Shown: positions 7,666 to 16,303 of the stretch, in pieces
Layout: each line of letters opens with the position of its first letter
Position numbering within the stretch: the first letter of the stretch is position 1
Source of the DNA: Lachnospiraceae bacterium
GTDB lineage: Bacteria; Bacillota; Clostridia; Lachnospirales; Lachnospiraceae
Reading direction: 5' to 3'
Length of the DNA stretch: 64,000 bases
Assembly: GCA_017621815.1 (NCBI GenBank)
Contig: JAGASK010000029.1
Span: 124,001 to 188,000 of the forward strand
The notes under the pieces: model-generated
Told to the model about the DNA's origin: nothing
Database searches by the model: none
What the model saw: only the letters and a program-made list of their open reading frames with translations
Translations under genes and position numbers: made by a program

Positions 7666-8994
7666 CTATTCATTTACAATTTTAGCATTCGGATAAATTC
7701 TTTCCATTCTTTCATCCGGAAAATGACTGTCCAGAAATTCATCCAGACTGCCGGTCATCTCCGTACCCACTTCTTCTGTTCCCGCAGTATTCCTCTCCGT
7801 ATATCTTGCAAGGGCAAGAGAAGAAATGATGCAGTTAAAAATCATAAACACAATTGCTGCATTACAAATAATCGTACCTGCCTTTACCGGCAGCTTTTCA
7901 ATCCATGCAGCAAAACGGGGATATAAAAACTTCATCCACACAACTGCTGCAATTCCCCAGAAGAAACAGTATAACAGATTAATCCTTCCCCCTAAATTAA
8001 ACATAAAGCCGCTGTAATCCCAAAAAACTGTTCCAAATACAAGTTCGGTAAAAACGCTGCATACATATTCATAGGCTCCTCCAAGCAGTGTACCTGCCGC
8101 AAAAATATAAGAATCGCTTTTATCCTTAATTCTGTATAAAATAGCAGTAAGAAGGCTGCAACCAAGTCCCCAGACAATACTGAAGGGACCGTAAACCACA
8201 CTGCTGCGGCTCATCAACACTCCGGTGGTAACCAGGCAGAATATTGTTTCTGTAATATCCCCCAGAAAAGCTCCTATGAAAAACAGGCTCACCAGCTTAT
8301 AAAAACTGCATCCTTTAGCAAAAACAGTCTTTTCCTTCTTTTTTAAAACTGCCTGCCTTTCCTCCAAAGCAGGAAAAGCTTTTTCCATACGTCTTGTAAT
8401 TCTTTTTGTAATTGCATTTTCCAGCAGTTTTGAAACCTGCCCTATACCTTCAGACCATTCCGAAACCTGAACTGCCTTTTTCTGCATGCCGAGAATTGTC
8501 AGTGAAGTTCCCAATATATCTACCAGAAGCAGTCCCGAAAGAATCCAAAGCAATATATTCCCCAAAAGGCGGGGAATCAAATGAATTACCGTACCCAGAA
8601 ACGGATTTACAAAAAGAATAAGCAGCACTGCAAACACACCCCACAAAAGAGAATATTGCAGGCAGATATATCCTTCAAAATTAAACTTAAGTCCTGAATA
8701 ATCCCACCATTTTTTCCGAAAAAGCTTCTCCAAAAACACGCCCGTAAAAAATTCTGTAAGGGAGGCAAGAATCACGCCTCCCAAAAACAGGAAAAAGATG
8801 TTTTCACGAAGTTCGGGCAGAAAAACAGCAAAAATCACCGCACCAATACCATAAACCGGGCAAAACGGACTATTCACTACTCCCCGGTTTATAAACTTCT
8901 TTCTTGCAAATGCCGCCACACATACTTCCCCGCACCAGCCCGCAAAGGAATACACAAAAAAGAACCATAGAAGCTCATAAAATGAATATGTCAT
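7666..8994 (-). CDS. Duplicated CmpB-like (PF06541) membrane protein, putative ABC transporter permease
   Basis: 442 residues, strongly hydrophobic, with two copies of one module. The first holds YSFAGWCGEVCVAAF, INRGVVNSPFCPVYGIGAVI and WWDYSGLKFNFEG; the second repeats them as GAFLGDITETIF, SSVVYGPFSIVWGLG and FWDYSGFMFNLGG (about residues 230-370). This is the putative ABC-transporter type IV family (ABC_trans_CmpB). No ATPase gene is adjacent, so the transport role is only a family label. It is a single-gene unit with its own terminator. Confidence 0.8.
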   Translation of the reverse strand: MTYSFYELLWFFFVYSFAGWCGEVCVAAFARKKFINRGVVNSPFCPVYGIGAVIFAVFLPELRENIFFLFLGGVILASLTEFFTGVFLEKLFRKKWWDYSGLKFNFEGYICLQYSLLWGVFAVLLILFVNPFLGTVIHLIPRLLGNILLWILSGLLLVDILGTSLTILGMQKKAVQVSEWSEGIGQVSKLLENAITKRITRRMEKAFPALEERQAVLKKKEKTVFAKGCSFYKLVSLFFIGAFLGDITETIFCLVTTGVLMSRSSVVYGPFSIVWGLGCSLLTAILYRIKDKSDSYIFAAGTLLGGAYEYVCSVFTELVFGTVFWDYSGFMFNLGGRINLLYCFFWGIAAVVWMKFLYPRFAAWIEKLPVKAGTIICNAAIVFMIFNCIISSLALARYTERNTAGTEEVGTEMTGSLDEFLDSHFPDERMERIYPNAKIVNE

Positions 8995-9032
8995 AAAAGC
9001 TGCTCTCCTCTTTTGTAAAAGATATTATCGTG

Positions 9033-9518
9033 TCACATTTTTCTTTCATATATTCTGAATGATACTATATAGCTTAACATAAAGCACATCAGAATGAACA
9101 GAAGCATTTTTACCAAAATGGGATAAAAAATTCCTCCTATCATGCTGACAGCCAGAGTTGCAATCAGCATGACCCCGAATGCCGACTTTAAAGCATGATT
9201 GCTGATTTCAGAAAGCCTTTCGTCGGAATTTTCCAGGCGGCTCTCCTTTAATTTCTTCTCATCCTTCAAAAGCATCAGATTCCTCACCATCAAAATCACC
9301 CCGGCTACTGCAATGCCTGTTCCGGCTCCTGCATAAACTCCCAGCATATATTCCGGCAAAGCGGCAACGCCTTTTGCATCAGCAATGAAAGCTGCAGCTG
9401 CAATCACAATTCCCACAATAATCAGAACTGCCATATACTTGTTTCTGCCTTTCACTATTTTCCTGTATTCTTCATTAGTAGCTGCCGTAGTTCCGCAAAA
9501 AATTCCTTTTATCTTCAT
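9033..9518 (-). CDS. Four-helix membrane protein paired with an XRE regulator
   Basis: 161 residues with hydrophobic segments at about 28-47, 57-77, 112-130 and 134-152 and a charged central loop. The ATG overlaps the end of the XRE gene by ATGA. Small helix-turn-helix regulators followed by such membrane proteins are frequent in Firmicutes; the membrane partner probably modulates the regulator or is its regulated target. No named family is certain. Confidence 0.75.
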   Translation of the reverse strand: MKIKGIFCGTTAATNEEYRKIVKGRNKYMAVLIIVGIVIAAAAFIADAKGVAALPEYMLGVYAGAGTGIAVAGVILMVRNLMLLKDEKKLKESRLENSDERLSEISNHALKSAFGVMLIATLAVSMIGGIFYPILVKMLLFILMCFMLSYIVSFRIYERKM

Positions 9519-9724
9519 AAGTTTTCATCCTCCCTGTCAAATAAGAACATTTCTTCAATTGTCACTCCGAAAAACTGGGCTATTTTATGGGCAAGCACAA
9601 GGGACGCTTTGTATTTCCCGTTTTCAAGGGAAATAATCGTCTGTCTCGTCACATTTACCGCATCAGCAAGTTCTTCCTGAGTAATCTTTCTTTCCTTTCT
9701 GTATTCAGTTATTCTGGTCTTCAT
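9515..9724 (-). CDS. XRE family helix-turn-helix regulator (69 aa)
   Basis: A compact single-domain regulator: KTRITEYRKERKITQEELAD, then VNVTRQTIISLENGKYKASL and LAHKIAQFFGVTIEEMFLF, the five-helix Cro/CI fold. It is the first gene of a two-gene unit with a membrane protein. Direct repeats in its promoter (9743-9785) are probable self-binding sites. Confidence 0.92.
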   Translation of the reverse strand: MKTRITEYRKERKITQEELADAVNVTRQTIISLENGKYKASLVLAHKIAQFFGVTIEEMFLFDREDENL

Positions 9725-9742
9725 AAAACCATCCTTTCAATA

Positions 9743-9810
9743 AGTATAGCATGCTTTACATTTTGAGTATAGTTTGCTTTACATTATTTGTCAAGTAAAC
9801 TTTACATTTT
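9743..9810 (-). promoter_or_regulatory. XRE operon promoter with 20-bp direct repeats
   Basis: Minus-strand TTGACA (9789-9794) and TATACT (9766-9771) are 17 bp apart. Two 20-bp direct repeats, AGTATAGNNTGCTTTACATT, lie at 9743-9762 and 9766-9785, and a shorter copy AACTTTACATTTT at 9798-9810. One copy fills the promoter spacer and one lies over the start point, as expected for autoregulation. Confidence 0.7.
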
Positions 9811-9822
9811 AGTTTATTTTTT

Positions 9823-9834
9823 TATTGTCATGAA
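9823..9834 (-). repeat. TATTGTCATGAA half-element, copy 2
   Basis: Only the conserved end of the palindromic element family is present (minus strand TTCATGACAATA). It directly follows the T-run of the terminator at 9840-9860. Confidence 0.5.
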
Positions 9835-9839
9835 AAAAA

Positions 9840-9860
9840 GACAGCCCTTAACGGACTGCC
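9840..9860 (-). terminator. Terminator of the GH13/inositol phosphatase operon
   Basis: On the minus strand GGCAGTCC pairs with GGGCTGTC, with two G-U pairs, followed by seven T and then the TTCATGACAATA half-element. Confidence 0.7.
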
Positions 9861-9870
9861 TTAAAAACAA

Positions 9871-10662
9871 CTATGCCTTTTGTATCTCCTGCCAGACTTT
9901 TATGGTCTTTTCATTTCCTGCCACTACACCGTTCTTTTCATCAAAGGTAATTTCTTTTCCTTCCGTATTAACAATCCTTCCTCCCGCTTCCGTCAGAATT
10001 AAGGAACCGGCAGCATAATCCCAGGGGCTGAGGAGCAGTTCAAAATAAAGCTCCGCCCTTCCGCATGCAACATTGCACAGGTCAATAGCCGCCGAACCGC
10101 TCCGCCGCACGTCAAGGCTTCTTATAAAAAGCTCATAGGCACATTGAAAAGAACGTTTTGACAGTTCTTCATTATAAGGCGCCGTACCAAAGAGCACCAA
10201 CCCTTCACTTAAGTCATGGTCAGAAACATGAATTGCTTTTCCGTTGCAATAAGCCCCTTTTCCCTTTTCTGCACGAAACAACTCATCCAGATAAGGATTA
10301 TATACGATTCCCAACACAGGTTTTCCTGCCTGTAAAAGTCCTACGGAAATGCAGCTTACACAATAACCCTTCATAAAATTGGTGGTACCGTCAATAGGGT
10401 CTATGATAAAAGCATAGCCCTCAGGCAAAGCGGCATGTTCTTCCTCTTCTTCACCGATAAACACAGCGTCGGGCAGTATCTTCATCAACTTCTGAAACAA
10501 AAAATCCTGCACCCTTTTATCATAGGCTGTTACAAAATTAGCCCTGCCGCTTTTTTCTTCCACCGTTTCCTCAACACGAACCGCATTTATAAGAATCCTT
10601 CCCGCTTCTTTCACAACAGCTTCTATTTTTTCTGCCAATTCGCTTAAACAGCAATCTGCCAT
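9871..10662 (-). CDS. Inositol monophosphatase family protein
   Basis: 263 residues with the full metal-binding signature of the family: IGEEEEEH (first Glu), IDPIDGTTNFMKG, and PWDYAAGSLILTEAGGRIV near the C-terminus. Members dephosphorylate inositol monophosphate, fructose-1,6-bisphosphate, NADP or 3'-phosphoadenosine-5'-phosphate; the substrate cannot be fixed from motifs. It is 3 bp downstream of a GH13 enzyme and surely co-transcribed, so a sugar-phosphate substrate is possible (inference). Confidence 0.88.
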   Translation of the reverse strand: MADCCLSELAEKIEAVVKEAGRILINAVRVEETVEEKSGRANFVTAYDKRVQDFLFQKLMKILPDAVFIGEEEEEHAALPEGYAFIIDPIDGTTNFMKGYCVSCISVGLLQAGKPVLGIVYNPYLDELFRAEKGKGAYCNGKAIHVSDHDLSEGLVLFGTAPYNEELSKRSFQCAYELFIRSLDVRRSGSAAIDLCNVACGRAELYFELLLSPWDYAAGSLILTEAGGRIVNTEGKEITFDEKNGVVAGNEKTIKVWQEIQKA

Positions 10663-10665
10663 ATC

Positions 10666-11976
10666 TTACTTCTCCATTTTCCAGAAATAAGCACTGTAGG
10701 GCGGGAGTTCGCTTCCGCCGCCGAAGTCATGCATTATTCCGGTGATTAAATCCACCGCCGTGCCGCAGCCAGCATCAAAATGGGCTGTATATGCCTCTGC
10801 ATCCGCATTAATGGCAACAAGAACCCTTTCCCCTTCTGTTTTTCTTTCAAAAATACACTGCTTATTCGTAAGAACCACGGAACGGAAATCTCCATAATTT
10901 AAAGCCCTTGAATTTTTCTTAGCCTCGGCAAGCCTGCTGAGCCATTCCGACAGTTCATTATAAACAGGCTCTTCAAAACAAGCTCTCAGTGCAGGGTCGC
11001 CTTCACTCTTATTGGCTTTTGCTCCCCACTCGCTTCCGTAATATACGCATGGGATTCCGGGCATTCCGAAAGCCAGTGCATAAATTAAAGGAAGATGCTT
11101 TTCATTGGAAAGAATGCTTGCCACTCTGGTAACATCATGGTTATCCACAAAAGTAAACAAATGCTTTCCTTTGTAAAGCGTCCAGTTTTCAGGTCCGAAC
11201 TGCCGCAGCAGAGAATGATTGATTTCAAACATATTCATGCTGTTAAAGCTGGAATACAAGCCCTTATAACATTCATAATTAGTAGCGGAATGCAGCATGC
11301 TGTCATTTACCAGCCTGTTATAATCCCCATGCAGCATTTCGCCCAAAAGATAAAATTCGCTCTTAAGTCCCTCTGTAAAGCTTCTTAATCTTCTGACAAA
11401 ATTCTCGTCCAGGCAATAAGCCACATCCAGGCGCAGTCCGTCAATATCAAATTCGTCCACCCAGTATTTAACCGCATCCAGAATGTGCTCCACCACTTCA
11501 CCGTTCTGAAGATTCAGCTTTACCAAATCATAATTTCCTTCCCAGCCTTCATACCAAAGCCCGTCATTATAATTGGAGTTGCCGGAAAGATTAATGTGAA
11601 ACCAATTCAAATAACGTGAATTCTCTCTGTTCTTTACCACATCCTGAAATTGGTAAAAGCCGCGTCCCACATGATTGAATACGCCGTCCAGCACTACCTT
11701 AATTCCATTTTCATGAAGTTTTTGGCAAACCTCCTTAAAATCCTCATTTGTTCCCAGACGTACGTCAATTTTCTTATAATCTCTTGTATTATATCCGTGT
11801 GTATCAGATTCAAAAACAGGGGAAAAATAAATTGCATTGATTCCCAGCTTCTTCATATGGGGAATCCATTCCTCCACCTTTTTAATCCTGCTTGTCAAAA
11901 CTCCGTCATTTTCAAAGGGAGCTCCGCAAAATCCCAAGGGATAAATCTGATAAAAAACACTTTCATATGCCCACAT
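10666..11976 (-). CDS. GH13 alpha-amylase family glycoside hydrolase
   Basis: 436 residues. The start is set at 11976 because AGGAGG lies 9 bp before that ATG; the frame can be extended to 12030 but that part covers a palindromic element. GH13 regions are clear: VVLDGVFNHVG, IDGLRLDVAY (nucleophile Asp), YLLGEMLHGDY (acid/base Glu) and FVDNHDVTR. The compact length and lack of a signal peptide suggest a cytoplasmic maltodextrin-degrading enzyme (alpha-glucosidase or cyclomaltodextrinase-like). A glycogen phosphorylase elsewhere in the window acts on the same class of polymer. Confidence 0.88.
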   Translation of the reverse strand: MWAYESVFYQIYPLGFCGAPFENDGVLTSRIKKVEEWIPHMKKLGINAIYFSPVFESDTHGYNTRDYKKIDVRLGTNEDFKEVCQKLHENGIKVVLDGVFNHVGRGFYQFQDVVKNRENSRYLNWFHINLSGNSNYNDGLWYEGWEGNYDLVKLNLQNGEVVEHILDAVKYWVDEFDIDGLRLDVAYCLDENFVRRLRSFTEGLKSEFYLLGEMLHGDYNRLVNDSMLHSATNYECYKGLYSSFNSMNMFEINHSLLRQFGPENWTLYKGKHLFTFVDNHDVTRVASILSNEKHLPLIYALAFGMPGIPCVYYGSEWGAKANKSEGDPALRACFEEPVYNELSEWLSRLAEAKKNSRALNYGDFRSVVLTNKQCIFERKTEGERVLVAINADAEAYTAHFDAGCGTAVDLITGIMHDFGGGSELPPYSAYFWKMEK

Positions 11977-12011
11977 ATTATGTTTCCTCCTAATCTGCAT
12001 CTGCTGCCAGA

Positions 12012-12050
12012 CAATAAAATTATATTTCATAAGCTTTCTATTGTCATGAA
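12012..12050 (-). repeat. TTCATGACAATAG-type palindromic element, copy 3
   Basis: 39 nt; minus strand begins TTCATGACAATAGAAAGC and ends TATTG. The middle is AT-rich and poorly paired. It lies in the leader of the GH13 gene. Confidence 0.55.
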
Positions 12051-12399
12051 TCAGTCTGCTTTAGTTTACCACATTTTCCCCCGTATGTATACGATAATTA
12101 CCTGCTTTTCAAGGCAGCAGCCGCTAAAATAGCGTTATTTGAGCTAATATTGATTCATTCGGTCAATTTTTAGGAGTCTTTTATTGACCATTTCAGTATT
12201 TTCAGCTTTTTTGAATTTCTACACTTGCAGTTTTAAACTGAAAAACATTCAAAATTTTTAATTTCAAAAACGTAAATCAAAAAGAAATCCCCAATTTCCA
12301 CAGAGTTATCCACAATGACACAAATGTCATAAATTGTGACTCAAATAATTTTTTTAATAAAAAGCGGCGTCGTTTTTCTCAAATTCCTTCATTTCTGAC
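12051..12399. other. AT-rich intergenic region with one perfect DnaA box
   Basis: No convincing gene. It contains TTATCCACA (12306-12314), identical to the DnaA-box consensus, with a weaker TTTCCACAG-like match 3 bp before it, and CACAA/TTGTG inverted repeats just after. Nothing else here suggests an origin, so the box may be regulatory or chance. Confidence 0.4.
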
Positions 12400-14817
12400 T
12401 TATAACCATTCATTCCAGAAGTTCTCCACTCTTTTTTCAATCTGCTCTAAGGATACTCTTTCAAAATCCTCCCATTCCCTGGGGAACATCCTCAAATAAG
12501 AGGGGGAGAGAAACCGTTCATCGAGAAGCGCAACAATCCCCACATCATCCACTGTCCGTATCACTCTGCCTGCCGCCTGAAGCACCTTATTCATGCCCGG
12601 ATATTTATAAGCATAGTCAAATCCATTGTCACCCTGCTCATCAAAATAGTTCTTCAATATTTCACGCTCATTACATACCTGCGGCAGCCCGGTTCCCACA
12701 ATAATCGCCCCTATCAGACTGTCATTCTTAAGGTCTATTCCTTCACTGAATATTCCCCCCAGCACACAGAAACCTATCAACGTCTTTTCCTCTTCTTCCC
12801 TGAATCTTGCCAGAAATGCCTCCCGGCTCTGCTCATTCATATATTCTTCCTGCAAAAGACATTCCACCCTTTCTGTATCAAGAAAATACGCAGAAAAAGC
12901 ATCATACACATTCTGTAAAAAAGTGTGGGACGGGAAAAATACCAGATAATTTCCCTTACGCCTTCTGACAATTCTTTGTATATAGGAGGCTATATTATAG
13001 TATTCCATCTCAGAACGTCTTGTATATTTGCTTGTCACATCTGCGGCAACAAATAATCCCTTCCTTTCCGGGTTAAAGACAGATTTCGCATATACCTCAT
13101 AATCTCCTTCCTCCGCCCCGAGAAGTCTTTTATAATACTGAATCGGCAGAAGTGTAGCAGAAAACAAAATAGTACTTCTCCCCCGCATCATACATTCCCT
13201 TAAGTTTCTTGCAGGATTCACACAATATAATTTAAGGCTGAATCCCCCATCCGATTCCATTTGGGAATAAATCACATAATTTTTATCCAGATTTTCATGT
13301 ATCAGAAGAAAATGAGATATCTCAAAATAAAAGTCAAGAACATCACTTTTAACCGGGCTGTCCTCATGTTCTTCCAGATAATCATCTATGGTTGTGGAAA
13401 GCCTGATTAAAGCCCTGACAAAAGGTGCAATGGAATTTTCGCTCTCAATAATATAATTCTCGCATTCTCTTTTCAATTCCAAAAGCTCCCTGTTGCATTT
13501 CTCCAACTGCCGGTATATTTTCTCATCATAATCCTTCACAATCTTCTTTAACGCAAGAAAATCTTCCTTCTTAAGCACGGCACTGTACATTTCCCTGCCC
13601 CGCTCCACCAGATTATGAGCTTCATCAATCAGAAATGTATAATCCTCCCTTATGCCCTCCGTAAAAAAGCGTTTTAAATATACATGAGGGTCAAACAGAT
13701 AATTGTAATCACAGATAACTGCATCCGCAAACAGGCTCATGTCAAGACACATTTCAAAGGGACAGACCTGATGCTTTAAAGCATATTCTTCTATGGCTTC
13801 CCTGGTAAAGTTATCCGCATGAATCAATAAATCATAAATGGCATCATTAATTCTGTCAAAATGCCCCTTCGCATAGGGGCAATAATCCGGATTACACTCT
13901 GTTTCTTCCATAAAACAAATTTTATCCTTAGCAGTCAATATGACAGATTTAAACTTAAGTCCGCCCTCACGCATAATTTCCAATGCATTTTCTGCCACCG
14001 TTCTGGTAATGGTCTTGGCGGTCAGATAAAAAATCTTCTGTCCCATCCCTTCACCCATGGCTTTTACTGCCGGAAATAATGTGGAAATAGTCTTTCCCAC
14101 TCCCGTAGGTGCCTCAATAAACAGCTTTCTTTTATGGTAAATTGTCTGATATACATAAGTGACAAGGTCCTTTTGTCCTGTCCTGTATTCAAAAGGAAAC
14201 TTCATTTCCCTGATGGACTGCTGACGTTTGTTCTGCCACTCAAATTGAAAATCTGCCCACTTCCGGTAATTCATCATGATATCATCAAACCATAAGGCCA
14301 GCTCTTCCATATCATATTCATAATGAAAATACTTAATTTCTTCCGTATCAATATTGCAATATGTCAGCCTGACCCTGATATGCCGTAACCCGTTTTGTAT
14401 TCCGTAAATATAAGCATAGCACTTAGCCTGTGCCAGGTGCACCGGAACCGCTTCCTTTATTCTGTGTATCTCGCGATAGGTACCCTTGATTTCATCAATT
14501 GTTACAGTTACACAATCCTTATAAGCCGGGGATAATTCTGTCTCTGTCAGTTCGGGAATCTGCGCCTTATCCCCCAGTTTTTGTATAATAATTCCGTCAG
14601 CCCTGCCTTCTATTTTGATTGTATAATTTTCTGTCTCCACCAAATAGCGAAGAAGCACCTCTGCATGATAATCAGCGCCCATTCTTCTTTGAATCATGCG
14701 ATGAATCCTGCCGCCTTCCTGCATGGCATTATCAGGCGATTTTGTTCTTCTGTTATCAATATTTCCACTGCGGAGAATAAACTCCACCAGATTTCTTACA
14801 GAGACTTGAATTTCCAC
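12400..14817 (-). CDS. PD-(D/E)XK nuclease fused to DinG/XPD-type iron-sulfur helicase
   Basis: 805 residues. The N-terminal 190 form a RecB/Cas4-like nuclease with intact core residues: KIEGRADGII (Asp), TIDEIKGTY (Glu-x-Lys) and HLAQAKCYAYIY. The helicase follows: Walker A EAPTGVGKTISTLFP (about 235), four Cys for a 4Fe-4S cluster (CFMEETECNPDYC, then CPFEMC), DEAH box FLIDEAHNL, and motif VI AAGRVIRT. This matches superfamily 2 XPD/DinG enzymes that unwind 5'-3' and process recombination or replication intermediates. It is a single gene with a strong terminator just upstream. The physiological substrate is unknown. Confidence 0.9.
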   Translation of the reverse strand: MEIQVSVRNLVEFILRSGNIDNRRTKSPDNAMQEGGRIHRMIQRRMGADYHAEVLLRYLVETENYTIKIEGRADGIIIQKLGDKAQIPELTETELSPAYKDCVTVTIDEIKGTYREIHRIKEAVPVHLAQAKCYAYIYGIQNGLRHIRVRLTYCNIDTEEIKYFHYEYDMEELALWFDDIMMNYRKWADFQFEWQNKRQQSIREMKFPFEYRTGQKDLVTYVYQTIYHKRKLFIEAPTGVGKTISTLFPAVKAMGEGMGQKIFYLTAKTITRTVAENALEIMREGGLKFKSVILTAKDKICFMEETECNPDYCPYAKGHFDRINDAIYDLLIHADNFTREAIEEYALKHQVCPFEMCLDMSLFADAVICDYNYLFDPHVYLKRFFTEGIREDYTFLIDEAHNLVERGREMYSAVLKKEDFLALKKIVKDYDEKIYRQLEKCNRELLELKRECENYIIESENSIAPFVRALIRLSTTIDDYLEEHEDSPVKSDVLDFYFEISHFLLIHENLDKNYVIYSQMESDGGFSLKLYCVNPARNLRECMMRGRSTILFSATLLPIQYYKRLLGAEEGDYEVYAKSVFNPERKGLFVAADVTSKYTRRSEMEYYNIASYIQRIVRRRKGNYLVFFPSHTFLQNVYDAFSAYFLDTERVECLLQEEYMNEQSREAFLARFREEEEKTLIGFCVLGGIFSEGIDLKNDSLIGAIIVGTGLPQVCNEREILKNYFDEQGDNGFDYAYKYPGMNKVLQAAGRVIRTVDDVGIVALLDERFLSPSYLRMFPREWEDFERVSLEQIEKRVENFWNEWL

Positions 14818-14869
14818 AATTCTACACCTTTCAAGGGGTTCTTTTATATAAACTGCCGCAAAAGCAAAA

Positions 14870-14908
14870 ACTCCCTGAAAAGATAGTACGCTATCTTTTT
14901 TAGGGAGT
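14870..14908 (-). terminator. Strong terminator after the HPr-like gene
   Basis: ACTCCCT...AAAGATAG pairs with CTATCTTT...AGGGAGT, a long two-part stem, followed on the minus strand by TTTTT. Confidence 0.8.
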
Positions 14909-14955
14909 CAATCTTCTTGCTTACTTCACCACACAACATCTATAAATTCATACAA

Positions 14956-15183
14956 TTAGCAGGCCAATGCAAAACGGTTCAAATACTCTTCAAATTCGTC
15001 ATTGTATCCATTATAGGAAACCGTCAGAACCTGATTGAAATCCAAGCCGAGCACTCCTACTATTGATTTGGCATCTACCACAAAGCTATTATAAGAAATA
15101 TCAATATCAAAGTCGCATTTGGCAGCTGCTGCAACAAACTCATTTACCTCATCCAGCCTCAATTTGATTTTACGTGTCATCAT
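14956..15183 (-). CDS. HPr-fold protein lacking the phosphorylatable His
   Basis: 75 residues from the ATG at 15183 (GGAGAAAGGTG just upstream); the next codon is also ATG. The fold looks like HPr: KIKLRLDEVNEFVAAAAKCD, then SFVVDAKSIVGVLGLDFNQ and a final amphipathic helix FEEYLNRFALAC. The active-site segment that normally carries His15 (LHARPA-type) is replaced, while the Ser46-type SIVGVL segment is kept. It is therefore unlikely to carry phosphate in the PTS, and may be a regulatory paralogue. It stands alone. Confidence 0.75.
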   Translation of the reverse strand: MMTRKIKLRLDEVNEFVAAAAKCDFDIDISYNSFVVDAKSIVGVLGLDFNQVLTVSYNGYNDEFEEYLNRFALAC

Positions 15184-15498
15184 AATATCACCTTTCTCCT
15201 TTACCATTACAGGTCATATGAAAAACGTTTTCTTGTACTTTTAGGAAAGATTACCACCCATTTTTGAATTTGTAAAGTTTTTTTTCAAATACAATTTTCC
15301 AGGATTATCCATAAACCAGGCTTTCGGAATATTTCTCTTAACATATTGACGAAAAAAACATTTATGAGACTATTTTCCCATGCATTTTGATGATAATGTT
15401 ACCTGATTATTAAGATTTTATTGGAAACAGCAGGCATCTTCCATCGATATCTTTGTATATTATTACCAAAGTTTACAGATTCATACATTACAATCCGC

Positions 15499-16287
15499 TT
15501 ATTTTAAGAATTCCGTCATATATTTCCTGTATCTTAAGGGCAGCATTCCTCTTTGAAGCACATAATTATTACGCTCCTTTATTGCTATGGTATGAAAGAA
15601 ACGGCAAAACAGTTCACTGTACTCTTCTTCTCCCTTCGAAAAGCTGTCACTGTGTATTTCCATTCCTTCTTCCTGAGATGTTAAAAACCAGTCCTTTCCT
15701 TTAGGATGCACTGCAAAAATCCCGCGTATCTCATCATGAATCACAAAATTTTCAAGGGGCAGCCTGTCCGCAAAATGAAGCATAATGAAAGTGATAATAT
15801 TATTTTTCGGTCCTATTTTCGCATAAAGGATTCCGTTTTCAAGCTCCCTGAACCTTAAAAACTCTACATGAAAATGTGCTTCATTTGCGGTAAATCTTGC
15901 CAATTCAAATACTCTGTGAACATATGGGTTTGCCAGGTTTCCCATTAACGCTTTCCTGTTTTTCATGTGAAATCCCGTTACCACTGTTTTGTAAACGGCC
16001 TCTCCCTTGTCCGTTTCTCCGGATGCCAGTGCCCTGCAAATGGCAAGATACGCTTCCGTCCCGAATTCCCTGATAATGGTTCCCGCCACACTGGCTGCCT
16101 TCTTTTCATCAGCAGGGCAATCTTCATAAACAGCAAATAAACGCAGATTTTCTTCTTCACCTATGCTTATATGCAGCCGGCTATGGGGCTTTTTCATCAA
16201 ATAGGCATTATATATACCCGTAAAAACGCCCTCCAGGGAATCCTCACAGATTAAATAATATTCTTCCACAGCCAATCTTCCTTCCAT
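15499..16287 (-). CDS. TIGR03915-type DNA metabolism protein, partner of the radical SAM repair protein
   Basis: 262 residues, matching the uncharacterised family that always accompanies the TIGR03916 radical SAM protein. It contains YLICEDSLEGVFTGIYNAYL near the start and FLRFRELENGILYAKIGPKN and LENFVIHDEIRGIFAVHPKG later. It follows the radical SAM gene by 16 bp and is the third gene of a unit beginning with rarA. Its biochemical role is unknown; a linked function in repair or modification of DNA is a family-level inference. Confidence 0.85.
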   Translation of the reverse strand: MEGRLAVEEYYLICEDSLEGVFTGIYNAYLMKKPHSRLHISIGEEENLRLFAVYEDCPADEKKAASVAGTIIREFGTEAYLAICRALASGETDKGEAVYKTVVTGFHMKNRKALMGNLANPYVHRVFELARFTANEAHFHVEFLRFRELENGILYAKIGPKNNIITFIMLHFADRLPLENFVIHDEIRGIFAVHPKGKDWFLTSQEEGMEIHSDSFSKGEEEYSELFCRFFHTIAIKERNNYVLQRGMLPLRYRKYMTEFLK

Positions 16288-16303
16288 AATATTATAGTTT
16301 TTA

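Noticed and set aside
11977-12030. Longer N-terminus for the GH13 enzyme
   Set aside because: The ATG at 11976 has AGGAGG at good spacing; the extension overlaps a palindromic element and lacks a ribosome site.
12290-12320. Replication origin
   Set aside because: Only one perfect and one weak DnaA box, and no dnaA, dnaN or origin-type cluster nearby.
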